Shown: positions 1 to 8,641, counted from the first letter of the stretch. The stretch is DNA of 22,137 bases from Candidatus Gastranaerophilales bacterium (GCA_947589525.1 CANQAW010000008.1:1-22137), one strand, 5' to 3'. Program-made: numbers and translations. The notes: generated by a model from the letters alone, not told the origin.

Positions 1-2
1 CA

Positions 3-794
3 ATTGAGCCTCAATCCGTGAAGGTTTTATCCAAATTTTTCCAAAGATTTGCAAATATGGAACAATCTCAATATAAAACGGCAATTTCTTCTTTTGTTGT
101 AAGAGAAAATGAAAATGAAATTGAAGAATTGGTTAAAAATATTATCGATAAAGATAACATCGCAAAAATTTCCCAATTAAAGGGAGATTCCGATAAAGCA
201 CATTTTAATTCTTTAATAAAAGGCTTAAATGATTCGATTGAAGGAAATATTTCTCATTTTTGCGATGTGGCAAAAACAAATATAAGCGCAATAAAATCAA
301 AAGCTTTAATCTGCGCAAATCTTGAAAGACAAATAGCTTCGGGTTCGTTGGAGCAAGCCTTGAAAAAACAAAGTCTTGTTACAAGCTCAATGCCCATGAA
401 GGAATGGATTTTAAAAGCAAGACAATTGGTTTATGAAGGAACGGTTGCTGCCGATGCCTGCAAGCTTGAATTACCGATAAACGCTTTCACGACTTTGAAG
501 CAAATAATATTTAACGAACAAAATTATAAAACCGAAATCAATATTTTCCCCGAGCTTAAAGATATTTTAAATCAGTTAATCAATTTAAAGACTGAAGCTA
601 AAGATAATGCGGTTGTTACGGGGCTTTGCGCTTTGGTAAGAACAAGTGCGAAAGAAATTTTAAATAATAAAGCTTGGAAAAAAATATTTATGCCGATGAC
701 ACTTGCGTTAGTTGCAGTTACACTTTTAGCACAGCCGTTTTTCGGGAATATTAAAAATGAATACCCTGAAAATAAATCGAAAGGGGGTAAATAA
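3..794 (+). CDS. Unknown protein with C-terminal membrane anchor, 5'-truncated by window edge
   Basis: I do not recognise this protein. The reading frame is open to the left edge of the window, and the first visible candidate start (GTG at 18) has no ribosome binding site, so the gene most likely begins outside and only its C-terminal ~263 residues are seen. The visible part is Lys/Asn/Glu-rich and predicted mostly alpha-helical. Near the end lies one hydrophobic segment (PMTLALVAVTLLAQPFF, about positions 690-740), followed by a short charged tail. That suggests a tail-anchored or single-span membrane protein, but no catalytic motif is visible. Its TAA stop overlaps the ATG of the next gene by one base (TAATG), with AGGGGG just upstream, so it is translationally coupled to the GH13 protein that follows. 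A role in the same carbohydrate-related process is a context guess only. Confidence 0.7.
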   Translation: MEPQSVKVLSKFFQRFANMEQSQYKTAISSFVVRENENEIEELVKNIIDKDNIAKISQLKGDSDKAHFNSLIKGLNDSIEGNISHFCDVAKTNISAIKSKALICANLERQIASGSLEQALKKQSLVTSSMPMKEWILKARQLVYEGTVAADACKLELPINAFTTLKQIIFNEQNYKTEINIFPELKDILNQLINLKTEAKDNAVVTGLCALVRTSAKEILNNKAWKKIFMPMTLALVAVTLLAQPFFGNIKNEYPENKSKGGK

Positions 795-2692
795 TGTTTT
801 ACGTAAACAACAAAATAATAAGCCCGATGCTTGCAAATAAAATAAAATCTCAAAAACCCGCCGAAAACAATCAAACAGCAAATAATAAAACGACAGAGCA
901 ATATTCTTATAATCCAAAAGTCGGTCAAAACGTTATCATTCAAAACAGTCAAATTTTAAAAGAAAATAAAGTAAACCCCGTAGGTTTTACGCAAGCTCAA
1001 AAAAGAGTTGAAGGTTATCAAAATGATTTAAGAGATTCCTTAACTCATAATCGTTCCAAAATCCTTGCCGTAATTCCGAGAATTATGAACGCACAAGATA
1101 CAAACGGCAACGAACTTATTCAGGGAGACGAAGTTCACGGTAATTTTATAAATGCGGTTGAACGTCTTGATGATATTAAAGAGCTTGGTTTTGATACTTT
1201 GCACATGCTTCCCATTCATCCGACCGGAAAAATAAACGCTATGGGAACGGCAGGCTCTTTATATTCTCCTAAAGACTTTTTGACGCTTGACCCTGAGCTT
1301 GTTGATGAAAATCCTTCGCCTGAAGTTAAAGCAAGAATTGAAGAATTATACCTACAACTGACCGGCAAAAAATTAACGAAAATGGATAAAAACGACCCCG
1401 ATGTTGCTTTTGCGCAATGTGCTTATCTTTTGGATGAATGTCACAAACGCGGGATTAAAGTAATGCTGGATTTACCGTCTTGTGCAAGTGTTGATTTTGC
1501 CCAAGAACATCCTGAAATGATGGCGGTTGAAGCTGACGGTTCCGAAAAAGTTCCGCAAGGCTGGCAGGATATAAGAATGTTTAAACCTTTTATAAATGAA
1601 CAAAACCGTGAATTAAACAGAGATTTGCTTGATATGCACAAAAAATACGTTGATATGTGCGTTAAATTAGGCTTTGACGGCATAAGAGCAGATGTAGGAA
1701 GGGCAAAACCCGTTGAATTTTGGAATGTAATAATTAACTATTCTCATAAATTAGACCCGAATTTTGGCTGGTTAGCAGAAACTTACACCCACGAAGATGC
1801 TTCTCCTCAATTAAATATGCCCTATGACAGACCCAAAGAATTATTGGAAGTCGGTTTTGACAGCTATTACGGTCAATATCACATATTTAACGACTGGACA
1901 AAAGCTCAGCAATTATATGATTATGTTAAAGAAAATATTGATTTAAACAATGAAATTGCTCAAAAATACGGCCCTAAATCTTTAATCGGTTCTTTTGCGA
2001 CACACGATGACAAATCTCCTATGTTATACGGCGGTGCTCCTTGGGTCATGTTTACCACAATTCTGCAAAGTATGCTTCCCCAAGTTAACCCTTATATGAC
2101 AGACGGGGTTCAAACGGGTGATTATTATATTTTCCCTTATGACCATGCAAAAGTCAGAGAAACACAAACCGATAATTTTGAATGCACGGTTCATACGGGA
2201 AGAATGGATATTTTCAACTTTTCAAGAAAACCGGGCGGACAATTCCCCGAAATAGCAAATGTTGTTAAATCCGCTTTTGCACTAAGAAGTAATCAATATA
2301 ATAAAATTAACGGAAGTTCAAGCTTGAAGCTTGTTATGAACAATTCTCAAGATGTTATTACAAAAGGTTCATTCATAATACTTCCCACCAATAACCCCGA
2401 AGTGATTGCTTTTGCAAGACATAAAGACGGAAAAACCTTGTTGTTTGTTGGAAACAGAAATGTAAATCAATCGGTAGGCGCTACAATAAGCATTCCCGGT
2501 TTAAAAGAAAACCAAAAATTCAATAATTTAATGCCGACATACGGCGAACCTTCAAAAATTCAAAACAATAAAGACGGCACAATAAACGTTGAGCTTGGAA
2601 CAAGCAGAGCTTGCGTCTTTGAAATAGATACCCCCGATATAGAAAAACTGTCAAACCCTTCAAATGTTCTGAAACAAAAATTTTTAGATTAG
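794..2692 (+). CDS. GH13 alpha-amylase-superfamily protein with GlgE-like motifs
   Basis: This 632-aa protein carries the four conserved regions of the GH13 (beta/alpha)8 fold. Region I is VMLDLPSC with D226. Region II is GFDGIRAD with the nucleophile D300. Region III is WLAET with the acid/base E329. Region IV is FATHDD with D405. The catalytic D-E-D triad is therefore present. The usual His of region I is replaced in the segment LPSCAS, and region II continues AKPVEFW, both reminiscent of GlgE-type alpha-1,4-glucan:maltose-1-phosphate maltosyltransferases (GH13_3), which also lack a classical region I. The first ~95 residues are Asn/Gln/Lys-rich and low complexity, without an obvious signal peptide. 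A C-terminal beta-domain follows the barrel. AGGGGG at 783-787 and a one-base overlap with the upstream stop fix the start. A second, much larger GH13 gene follows 45 bp downstream. Substrate and reaction cannot be read from the sequence; maltosyltransferase, hydrolase or glucan-binding protein are all possible. Confidence 0.85.
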   Translation: MFYVNNKIISPMLANKIKSQKPAENNQTANNKTTEQYSYNPKVGQNVIIQNSQILKENKVNPVGFTQAQKRVEGYQNDLRDSLTHNRSKILAVIPRIMNAQDTNGNELIQGDEVHGNFINAVERLDDIKELGFDTLHMLPIHPTGKINAMGTAGSLYSPKDFLTLDPELVDENPSPEVKARIEELYLQLTGKKLTKMDKNDPDVAFAQCAYLLDECHKRGIKVMLDLPSCASVDFAQEHPEMMAVEADGSEKVPQGWQDIRMFKPFINEQNRELNRDLLDMHKKYVDMCVKLGFDGIRADVGRAKPVEFWNVIINYSHKLDPNFGWLAETYTHEDASPQLNMPYDRPKELLEVGFDSYYGQYHIFNDWTKAQQLYDYVKENIDLNNEIAQKYGPKSLIGSFATHDDKSPMLYGGAPWVMFTTILQSMLPQVNPYMTDGVQTGDYYIFPYDHAKVRETQTDNFECTVHTGRMDIFNFSRKPGGQFPEIANVVKSAFALRSNQYNKINGSSSLKLVMNNSQDVITKGSFIILPTNNPEVIAFARHKDGKTLLFVGNRNVNQSVGATISIPGLKENQKFNNLMPTYGEPSKIQNNKDGTINVELGTSRACVFEIDTPDIEKLSNPSNVLKQKFLD

Positions 2693-2737
2693 TTATACAA
2701 AAATCCGAAAAGGGAAAATAATATAAAGGACTGAGTT

Positions 2738-5700
2738 ATGGACTTCTCAATTAAAAATATTCAAAACAAGCAACCGGCTTTTAAAGGCGTTAAAGGCGAT
2801 TTTGATTTGAAAAATAATCAAATTATCAGATTTTTCCTGCCTTCACATCAAAAATCGGAAGTTCCCTATCTTGAACTTACTCTTTTGGATAAAGAAGTAA
2901 ATTCGGCAGGCTCGGTTACTTCAGGAAATTATATTCCCAAAAAAGTTTTTAAAATTGCTTTTGACAGAAACACTACTCTTGAGCTTCCGAGAGAAATTTT
3001 CGAAAAACAAAGTGCGGGCGGTTTTGCTTACAGATATATTTTTGAAAACACAAAAACGGGACATGTAAGGTATGCTCTTGACCCTACCAAAAAAGCAAAA
3101 TTGGAAGGTGTTGAAAAAAATCTGGTTGAACTGGGTAAAAATTTTGGAGTTACGCCGATTTCAGGTGCTATGCACCATTCATTTATTGATTCCGAAGGAA
3201 TTAATATTGAAACATTAAGCGAAAAAGATAAAAATTTCATAAGAAATCATTTCAATAAGCTCGGAGGGTCAATTAAAGGTCTTAATTATCTTCTTAAAAA
3301 AGGTTATTTTGATTCCGTTAAATATGTAATGTCTACCCCTGATATAGGCGCTGATTCGGTTTCTTCGCACGGATACTGGCCCGTAAATCAATACCAATCT
3401 TCTTCGCTAGAGGATTTTAAAGAATTTAATTTTGAATTGTTTAAAAGAGGCAAAGGCTATGTTGCCGACGGAGCTTTTACTTCTCAAGGCATTCAATCTC
3501 CTTTGGTTCAGCATGTCTTAAAATGGGGTAAAAAATCTCCTTTTTATAATATGCTTAAAATTCAAGACGGATTAACCTTTGGTGTTCTGCCCGAAAATAA
3601 AGAAGCATACAAGCATGTAGGCGTAAGATTAATTAATGCTCCGAATTCCAAGAATTACGATAAAACAAAGCCCACTTTAATGCAATTCTTTGATGACAGA
3701 TTATCTTCCAAAGCTCAACAGCAAGATAGTCAAAATATTATTCAAAGTTACGATATTTATGCGCCTGATGACCACTATGATATAGTATCTTATCAGGATA
3801 GTGTTTATCCTTTCTATTTTGAAATTTCCGATAATGAAATGAATAAAAAATTATCGCTTTTTGAAAAAAACAGCAATACTCTTTTGCTAAAGGATTTGTC
3901 AAATGAAGAACAATCAATTCTTTTAGGAGTAGGGCAAGGCTCGATATCAAACAGATATAACGCTTCAAATGCAACGTTTTGGGACGGAAATATTGATATT
4001 ATCAAAATGAATACTTCAAATCCCGACAGAACCGACCCCGAAAACATAAAAGGCTTTTTTAATGCAAGAGAATATCTTTTAAATGTTGCAACATATTGGA
4101 CCCAGCTTGTTCAAAGCAATTTGGTTTTACAAAGTGCAAAACTCAGCGAAGATGAACTTGAAAAAACAGCATATAACAACGGTATTTCAAAAGAAGATTT
4201 CGAACAAATAAAAAATGCCGTTAAATTAAACGATACGGAATTTCCGATTTTAAAACAAAACAAATCCGTTGAAGAATTTGTTCTTAAATTTCCTCTTCAA
4301 TCTCTTGAAACAAGCCCCGAGCTGAGCGCAGTATTTTCCGAACCTCAATTTAAAGATGAATTGTTGAAAAATTCAAGGCTTAGTTTTATTGTTCAAATTT
4401 TAAATAAAGCCATAGATGAAATTATTGCGGGAAAATATGATAAAACTTCAAAAGAATACGAACAATACAGAACCTATATTGTTAAAACCTGCAGTGATGA
4501 GATTTTAAGATATATTTATACTTATGCCTTAGATAAAAATGCAATTAGTCTTGACGGGTCAATCAATACTCAAAAAATGAGAGAAGACGTAACTTTAAAA
4601 TCGATTTTGAAATATCCGCCGATTTCGGTTGAAGATGAAAGAAAGCAAGTTATAGCCGATATAGAAAAAGGATTAGATGTTAATTCAACCGAAAAAATTG
4701 TTAAAAAATTAAAAAAAGAATTGCAAAATGTTTCTCTTGAAGATTTTAAATTAGCTGAAAGTATTGTTTTACAAGGACATGGCGGTTTAAACTGGAGATT
4801 TGACGCAGCAAAAGATATTGCGGATTTGACAGCTAAAAAGAACGGAACCGCAAGCTTTTCCGAACTTTGGAACGGAGTTGAAGGCGTTCCCGGTGTACAA
4901 CAATTTTGGTCTGAATTTATAAGACGTGTCAAAATGTTTAACCCTTCATCATACATAATTGCCGAAATTACGGACTTTGGCAGTCCTTATATTTATGATT
5001 GGGATAATTATGATTCAATGATGAAATACGATATTAATATAGCAAATTCTTATTTGTCTAAAATTAAAGATGATATTTTAGCGGTTGAAAGTCCTGAGTC
5101 AAAACTTGCACAGCTGGCTATGATTTTTGCCGATGATACAAAAACGGATTTGCAAAGAAAAGCTGCTTTTAATGAAGCAAAACCAATCCTGCAAGCTAAC
5201 AAAGACAAATATCCGAGCTGTAATGATTATGAAAATAATCTTCCCTATTCCAAAGAACAACAATTTTTAGAACAAATCGGAGCTTCCACAAGCTCAAATT
5301 ATGATAAATATTTTAATAATCTTTCCTTCTTTGTCGGAGTTGACCCTGAACACGGCTACAACAAAACAAATGAAACAGGAAATTTATATCAATTAAAAAA
5401 TCAAACACAACACCTTTTAAAATATTCTCAACCGAACGGAATTTTTATGTCGCATGTGTTTGTTGATAATCACGATAAACCCCGTTTAATGCATACATTG
5501 CCTCTTGATATGGAATTATATATTAAGAGTATAGACGGCAACTCATTAGAAGGACTTTCAAACGAACAAAAAGAACAAATAAAAGAGCTGACCCTTCGTG
5601 ATGATTTTGAAAATATGAATTCTCAAGCAGTTGCAGTCGGTTTGTTAATGCAAAAGAAGATAAAAGAATTATATGCTTCAGATAATGAAACCGAACAAAA

Positions 5701-6535
5701 ACTTCTTGCTTCTTTGAGAAATCTTGTAAACGGCGGGAAAAATTCAAGCTTTGACCCGCTTCGTGCGAGAGCTTTCGGTACTTTGCCTTATGAAATAACG
5801 GTTTATGATTTATTTCACGGGGCAGGAATATATGATGAAGAAGAAATTAAACAATTTAATTTTGAACTTTTGAAAAATTCCATTGACCTTCAGGAAAAAC
5901 TTTGGGAAGTTATGAACGCTCTTGTCGGCGTTTCTACCATGTTTTACGGCACAAATTACGCTCAAAGCGGATATGAAACATCTTCTAAAAATGTTTATGT
6001 GGGAAACAGAAACAGAGCGCTCCATGAAAGACAAAATGACCCGAGATATTCGGATTTTTATAATAAAATGAATGCCATATCAAAGCTTTCTCTTATTCCT
6101 GATTTATCCGCAATTAAAAACGGGCTTCCCGAACTTCTTAAAATTACATCTCAGCAAGAAATCGACATTTTCCCGATTTACAGAAAAGATGAAACAAACA
6201 GCGAAGTTCTCAGCGTAATTACAAATTACGGAATAGAAAAAAATACTTTTTCAAAAGACCATAAAATCAAAAAAGAGCCGATTTATCTTAATTATATAGA
6301 AATTAAAGATGATAACGGTATATGTCCTTTTGAAGATAATCAGATTTTAACGAGAATGGTATATGATAAAGATAAAAAGAAATATATAAAAGAAGACGTA
6401 AGATATATTGTAAAAAATGGCAAAATATCAAGAGAAGATAAAAAACCCGTTGAGATAAACGATATTGTGTTAACGTTTTTTGCGGACAGGAAAAAAACCC
6501 CGAAATACGTTCCTGTTTATAACGGTGTACATTAA
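2738..6535 (+). CDS. Giant GH13-like protein with long insertions and an N-terminal F-K-G motif
   Basis: At 1265 aa this is about twice the usual GH13 length. GH13 signatures are spread along the chain: an early HGYWPVNQY segment typical of amylase domain starts; region I-like YVADGAF with D244; region II NWRFDAAKD with R687 and D689; region III IIAEITDF with E743; region IV VDNHDKPR with N911, H912 and D913. The catalytic triad D689/E743/D913 is intact. About 445 residues separate regions I and II, and about 170 separate III and IV, so large helical, Lys/Glu-rich domains have been inserted into the barrel loops. The N-terminus contains QPAFKG at residues 12-17; I recall this F-K-G motif as recurrent in Gastranaerophilales proteins, possibly a sorting tag. 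AAAGGA at 2725-2730 supports the ATG. The gene follows the other GH13 gene and ends at a strong terminator. The activity is unknown, probably on an alpha-glucan. Confidence 0.8.
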   Translation: MDFSIKNIQNKQPAFKGVKGDFDLKNNQIIRFFLPSHQKSEVPYLELTLLDKEVNSAGSVTSGNYIPKKVFKIAFDRNTTLELPREIFEKQSAGGFAYRYIFENTKTGHVRYALDPTKKAKLEGVEKNLVELGKNFGVTPISGAMHHSFIDSEGINIETLSEKDKNFIRNHFNKLGGSIKGLNYLLKKGYFDSVKYVMSTPDIGADSVSSHGYWPVNQYQSSSLEDFKEFNFELFKRGKGYVADGAFTSQGIQSPLVQHVLKWGKKSPFYNMLKIQDGLTFGVLPENKEAYKHVGVRLINAPNSKNYDKTKPTLMQFFDDRLSSKAQQQDSQNIIQSYDIYAPDDHYDIVSYQDSVYPFYFEISDNEMNKKLSLFEKNSNTLLLKDLSNEEQSILLGVGQGSISNRYNASNATFWDGNIDIIKMNTSNPDRTDPENIKGFFNAREYLLNVATYWTQLVQSNLVLQSAKLSEDELEKTAYNNGISKEDFEQIKNAVKLNDTEFPILKQNKSVEEFVLKFPLQSLETSPELSAVFSEPQFKDELLKNSRLSFIVQILNKAIDEIIAGKYDKTSKEYEQYRTYIVKTCSDEILRYIYTYALDKNAISLDGSINTQKMREDVTLKSILKYPPISVEDERKQVIADIEKGLDVNSTEKIVKKLKKELQNVSLEDFKLAESIVLQGHGGLNWRFDAAKDIADLTAKKNGTASFSELWNGVEGVPGVQQFWSEFIRRVKMFNPSSYIIAEITDFGSPYIYDWDNYDSMMKYDINIANSYLSKIKDDILAVESPESKLAQLAMIFADDTKTDLQRKAAFNEAKPILQANKDKYPSCNDYENNLPYSKEQQFLEQIGASTSSNYDKYFNNLSFFVGVDPEHGYNKTNETGNLYQLKNQTQHLLKYSQPNGIFMSHVFVDNHDKPRLMHTLPLDMELYIKSIDGNSLEGLSNEQKEQIKELTLRDDFENMNSQAVAVGLLMQKKIKELYASDNETEQKLLASLRNLVNGGKNSSFDPLRARAFGTLPYEITVYDLFHGAGIYDEEEIKQFNFELLKNSIDLQEKLWEVMNALVGVSTMFYGTNYAQSGYETSSKNVYVGNRNRALHERQNDPRYSDFYNKMNAISKLSLIPDLSAIKNGLPELLKITSQQEIDIFPIYRKDETNSEVLSVITNYGIEKNTFSKDHKIKKEPIYLNYIEIKDDNGICPFEDNQILTRMVYDKDKKKYIKEDVRYIVKNGKISREDKKPVEINDIVLTFFADRKKTPKYVPVYNGVH

Positions 6536-6551
6536 TTTATCCGAACGGAAG

Positions 6552-6580
6552 AAAAGACTTGTTTTAAAACAAGTCTTTTT
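6552..6580. terminator. Bidirectional intrinsic terminator between convergent genes
   Basis: AAAAGACTTGTTTT at 6552-6565 is followed directly by its exact reverse complement at 6566-6579. The stem has an A-run on one side and a T-run on the other, so it can terminate transcription from both strands. It lies between the stop of the giant GH13 gene and the stop of the leftward HCP-like gene. Confidence 0.85.
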
Positions 6581-8061
6581 TAATTTATAATTTTTATTTC
6601 AAATTCATTTTTTAAAGCTTCAATTATATGCGGATTTACCAAAATATTAGAACAGCTTGCAAGATAAATGTCCGCTTTTTTATTCAGCATCAAAAGCACC
6701 GTTTCAATATTCGACAGATTACATTGAGCAAATAAAACCGTAATTTTAATTTGTTTATTTTTTAAAATTTCCAAGATATCAAACAGCAAATCAAGCTCTA
6801 AAGGACAATTTATATTTATAATTTTTTTAATTTCTTTGTTTTGTTTGTTTATTTGACCTATTACTATAATTATTTCACTATCATTATAATTTAAGAATTT
6901 TTCTTTTATTTTCTCAAAATCATATTTATTAACTATATCCTCTCCTTTTTTGAAAAGTTTATTTTCCGTTTTTAAACAAGATTTAATTAAAGGTTCATAA
7001 TTTTGCGAAATAATATCCTGAACACCTTCAAAAGAAATTATTTTATTTGAAAAAATTTCACCCCGATATAAATTATCAATTTTTTGTACAAAATTTTGGG
7101 TAAGTAAAATCGAACCCGTAAATGTTGAAAAATCGTATTCTATATTATCCGTTGAAATATGTCCTTTTAAAAATTTGTTATTTTTAAAATAAGGATAAAA
7201 ATGCGCCGTGAATAAAGCCCCGTGCGTATAAACATTAATTTTTCTTTTTATTTCTTCATCGAGAGGCATTTGTTCTATTTGAAACAAAACTTTTTCCAGT
7301 TCATTTAAATCATCTCCCGAAACAAGTATTCCAAAGCCCTTTTGGACATCTGTCGAAACGGTGTTTTTTTCTTTTACTCCGTATTTTTCTTCAAGCGCTA
7401 AGTCTAATTCCCGTTTGATTTCAAGGGCAATTGAACAAAATTGCTCTATTCTTCTTTTAATTTTTTCGTTTCTTATGGAATAACCGTTTGTTAAAGAAAA
7501 AAATCTCAATGTTTCAAAGCCGTATTTGTTTATTTTTTCTTTTGAGGAAAAATTTAAATTTTGTAATTTTAAAATGTTTATTGCGCTTAATTTTGCACTT
7601 AGCGCAATTAAATCAAACATATTTTGCTTCTCTTTATTATAGTTTTTTTGTTTATTTGCTATTAAATTTTGCGCTTTTTCGATTAAATCCGAAATCGAAG
7701 TATTATATTGTATTTCGATTGCCGATTTTATAATTTCGCAGGGAATTTGACATAACGAACAATATTCAATATATTTTTGTTTTATTTCCGTTTTTGCGCC
7801 GTTTAAGTCTTTTAACAGATTTAAATATTTAGTTTTATTGAAATTTGTGTTTACTAAAAATATGGAAAGAGCGCTTATTGTAATTTGTGTAATATGCGTA
7901 TTTGTTAAATCAAATTCGTTTAGTTTTACCAGATAATAAGATATTTCTCTTATTTCATTTAATAAAACTTCATACAGCGCATTAATGCTCGGGTGAATTG
8001 AACAAACCCCGCTTGTCTTGCAAACGTTTTTTTCTAAAATATTTTTAAAATATTCGTACAT
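6580..8061 (-). CDS. Degenerate hybrid cluster protein (HCP)-like protein
   Basis: This 493-aa protein aligns by eye to hybrid cluster protein (hydroxylamine/NO reductase, Hcp) along its length. The N-terminus has VCKTSGVC (C14, C20) as in the GCT..GVC end of the HCP cysteine motif. Then come ILVSGDDL (residues 246-252), NVYTHG (277-281), GSILLTQNF (316-324), VLFAQC (442-447) and a C-terminal IYLASCSNILVNPHIIEAL like the HCP end. The metal ligands are mostly lost. The first two N-terminal Cys are absent. The cluster His of SGHDL is D250, the Glu of YTHGE is A282, the Cys of the TNC motif is F324, and the GGCDG Cys is not present at 402-405. Only C447 of the later Cys ligands remains, and the segment carrying the last Cys and Glu ligands appears deleted. 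An extra CSLCQIPC motif sits at 101-108. It is likely a pseudoenzyme or an HCP-derived protein with another cofactor. It is transcribed divergently from a small Cys-rich gene. Confidence 0.72.
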   Translation of the reverse strand: MYEYFKNILEKNVCKTSGVCSIHPSINALYEVLLNEIREISYYLVKLNEFDLTNTHITQITISALSIFLVNTNFNKTKYLNLLKDLNGAKTEIKQKYIEYCSLCQIPCEIIKSAIEIQYNTSISDLIEKAQNLIANKQKNYNKEKQNMFDLIALSAKLSAINILKLQNLNFSSKEKINKYGFETLRFFSLTNGYSIRNEKIKRRIEQFCSIALEIKRELDLALEEKYGVKEKNTVSTDVQKGFGILVSGDDLNELEKVLFQIEQMPLDEEIKRKINVYTHGALFTAHFYPYFKNNKFLKGHISTDNIEYDFSTFTGSILLTQNFVQKIDNLYRGEIFSNKIISFEGVQDIISQNYEPLIKSCLKTENKLFKKGEDIVNKYDFEKIKEKFLNYNDSEIIIVIGQINKQNKEIKKIININCPLELDLLFDILEILKNKQIKITVLFAQCNLSNIETVLLMLNKKADIYLASCSNILVNPHIIEALKNEFEIKIIN

Positions 8062-8266
8062 ATTGAAAGTTTAATTTCTTTTTTTAAAAATATAATTGCT
8101 TAATCGGAGTGCAAGACAGGTTAAATTTTAACTACTACGTTTGTATGAAATATTTGAAAAAATTTGTTTCATGCTTCATAATGAAAATATGTTTAAATTG
8201 TTTAAGTCATCAGTTGTTAATTTAAACAAACGGTAAACAAATTTAAAAAAACTTGGGGAGTGCATT
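8062..8266. promoter_or_regulatory. Divergent control region with inverted repeats
   Basis: This 205-bp AT-rich gap separates the leftward HCP-like gene from the rightward small Cys-rich gene, so it should hold both promoters. It contains a perfect 10-bp inverted repeat, TGTTTAAATT at 8190-8199 and AATTTAAACA at 8219-8228, with 19 bases between. It also has three copies of the hexamer ATGAAA or its complement TTTCAT, at 8145-8150, 8167-8172 and 8181-8186. These could be operator half-sites or a 5' untranslated hairpin. I could not place a convincing -35/-10 pair on either strand. Confidence 0.4.
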
Positions 8267-8548
8267 TTGTTCGAAGGATACGGACATAATTTGAATGAAT
8301 ATGATGAATTTGAATGTCAAACAAACGGCGTCATTTCGGATTCGATTGTTCAAAATTGGACGCTTCAGGCTCTGTCATGTTATAAAATAAATTCAAATTG
8401 TGCCGTTTGTCCCATCAAAAAAGCAGGCTACTCTTTTAAATGTCAAATGAAACGCATTGTTGACATTCTTTTAAAAACGCAAGGATTGCCTGATGAAAAA
8501 GCTATTATTGCGCAATCTAAAAAAACTCAAACTTCGGATGCCGCTTAA
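8267..8548 (+). CDS. Small cysteine-rich protein of unknown function
   Basis: This 93-aa protein starts at TTG 8267, chosen because GGGGAG at 8255-8260 lies six bases upstream. It has five cysteines: C17, then C38, C45, C48 and C59 in the arrangement C-x6-C-x2-C-x10-C. The conserved-looking core is NWTLQALSCY followed by NCAVCPI and KCQMKRIVDILL. The spacing suggests a zinc or iron-sulfur site joined to a C-terminal helix. I recall similar short proteins with W-T-x-Q-A and K-C-Q-M-K motifs in Firmicutes annotated only as hypothetical. There is no signal peptide or membrane segment. It is divergent from the HCP-like gene and may share its regulation. No function should be assigned. Confidence 0.72.
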   Translation: MFEGYGHNLNEYDEFECQTNGVISDSIVQNWTLQALSCYKINSNCAVCPIKKAGYSFKCQMKRIVDILLKTQGLPDEKAIIAQSKKTQTSDAA

Positions 8549-8581
8549 AAGGTTTTCTTTGCGTTTTTAATTTTTATTTAT

Positions 8582-8610
8582 TTGTATAAACGCTTTTTAA
8601 TTGTTATAAT
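8582..8610 (+). promoter_or_regulatory. Putative sigma-70-type promoter before the amidohydrolase-like gene
   Basis: A perfect TATAAT lies at 8605-8610. TTGTAT at 8582-8587 is a poor but correctly placed -35, with a 17-bp spacer. It would put the transcription start near 8617, upstream of the TTG at 8642, and so argues that the open frame from 8582 is not translated in that part. Confidence 0.4.
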
Positions 8611-8641
8611 ACTTTTTGTCAGATATTCGGGATATAAAATT

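Noticed and set aside
572..952. 126-codon minus-strand open frame
   Set aside because: It lies opposite the end of the first gene and the start of the GH13 gene, has hydrophobic low-complexity content from an AT-rich complement, and no ribosome binding site.
4570..4956. 128-codon minus-strand open frame inside the giant GH13 gene
   Set aside because: It covers the catalytic region II/III of a well-supported gene on the other strand; a chance frame.
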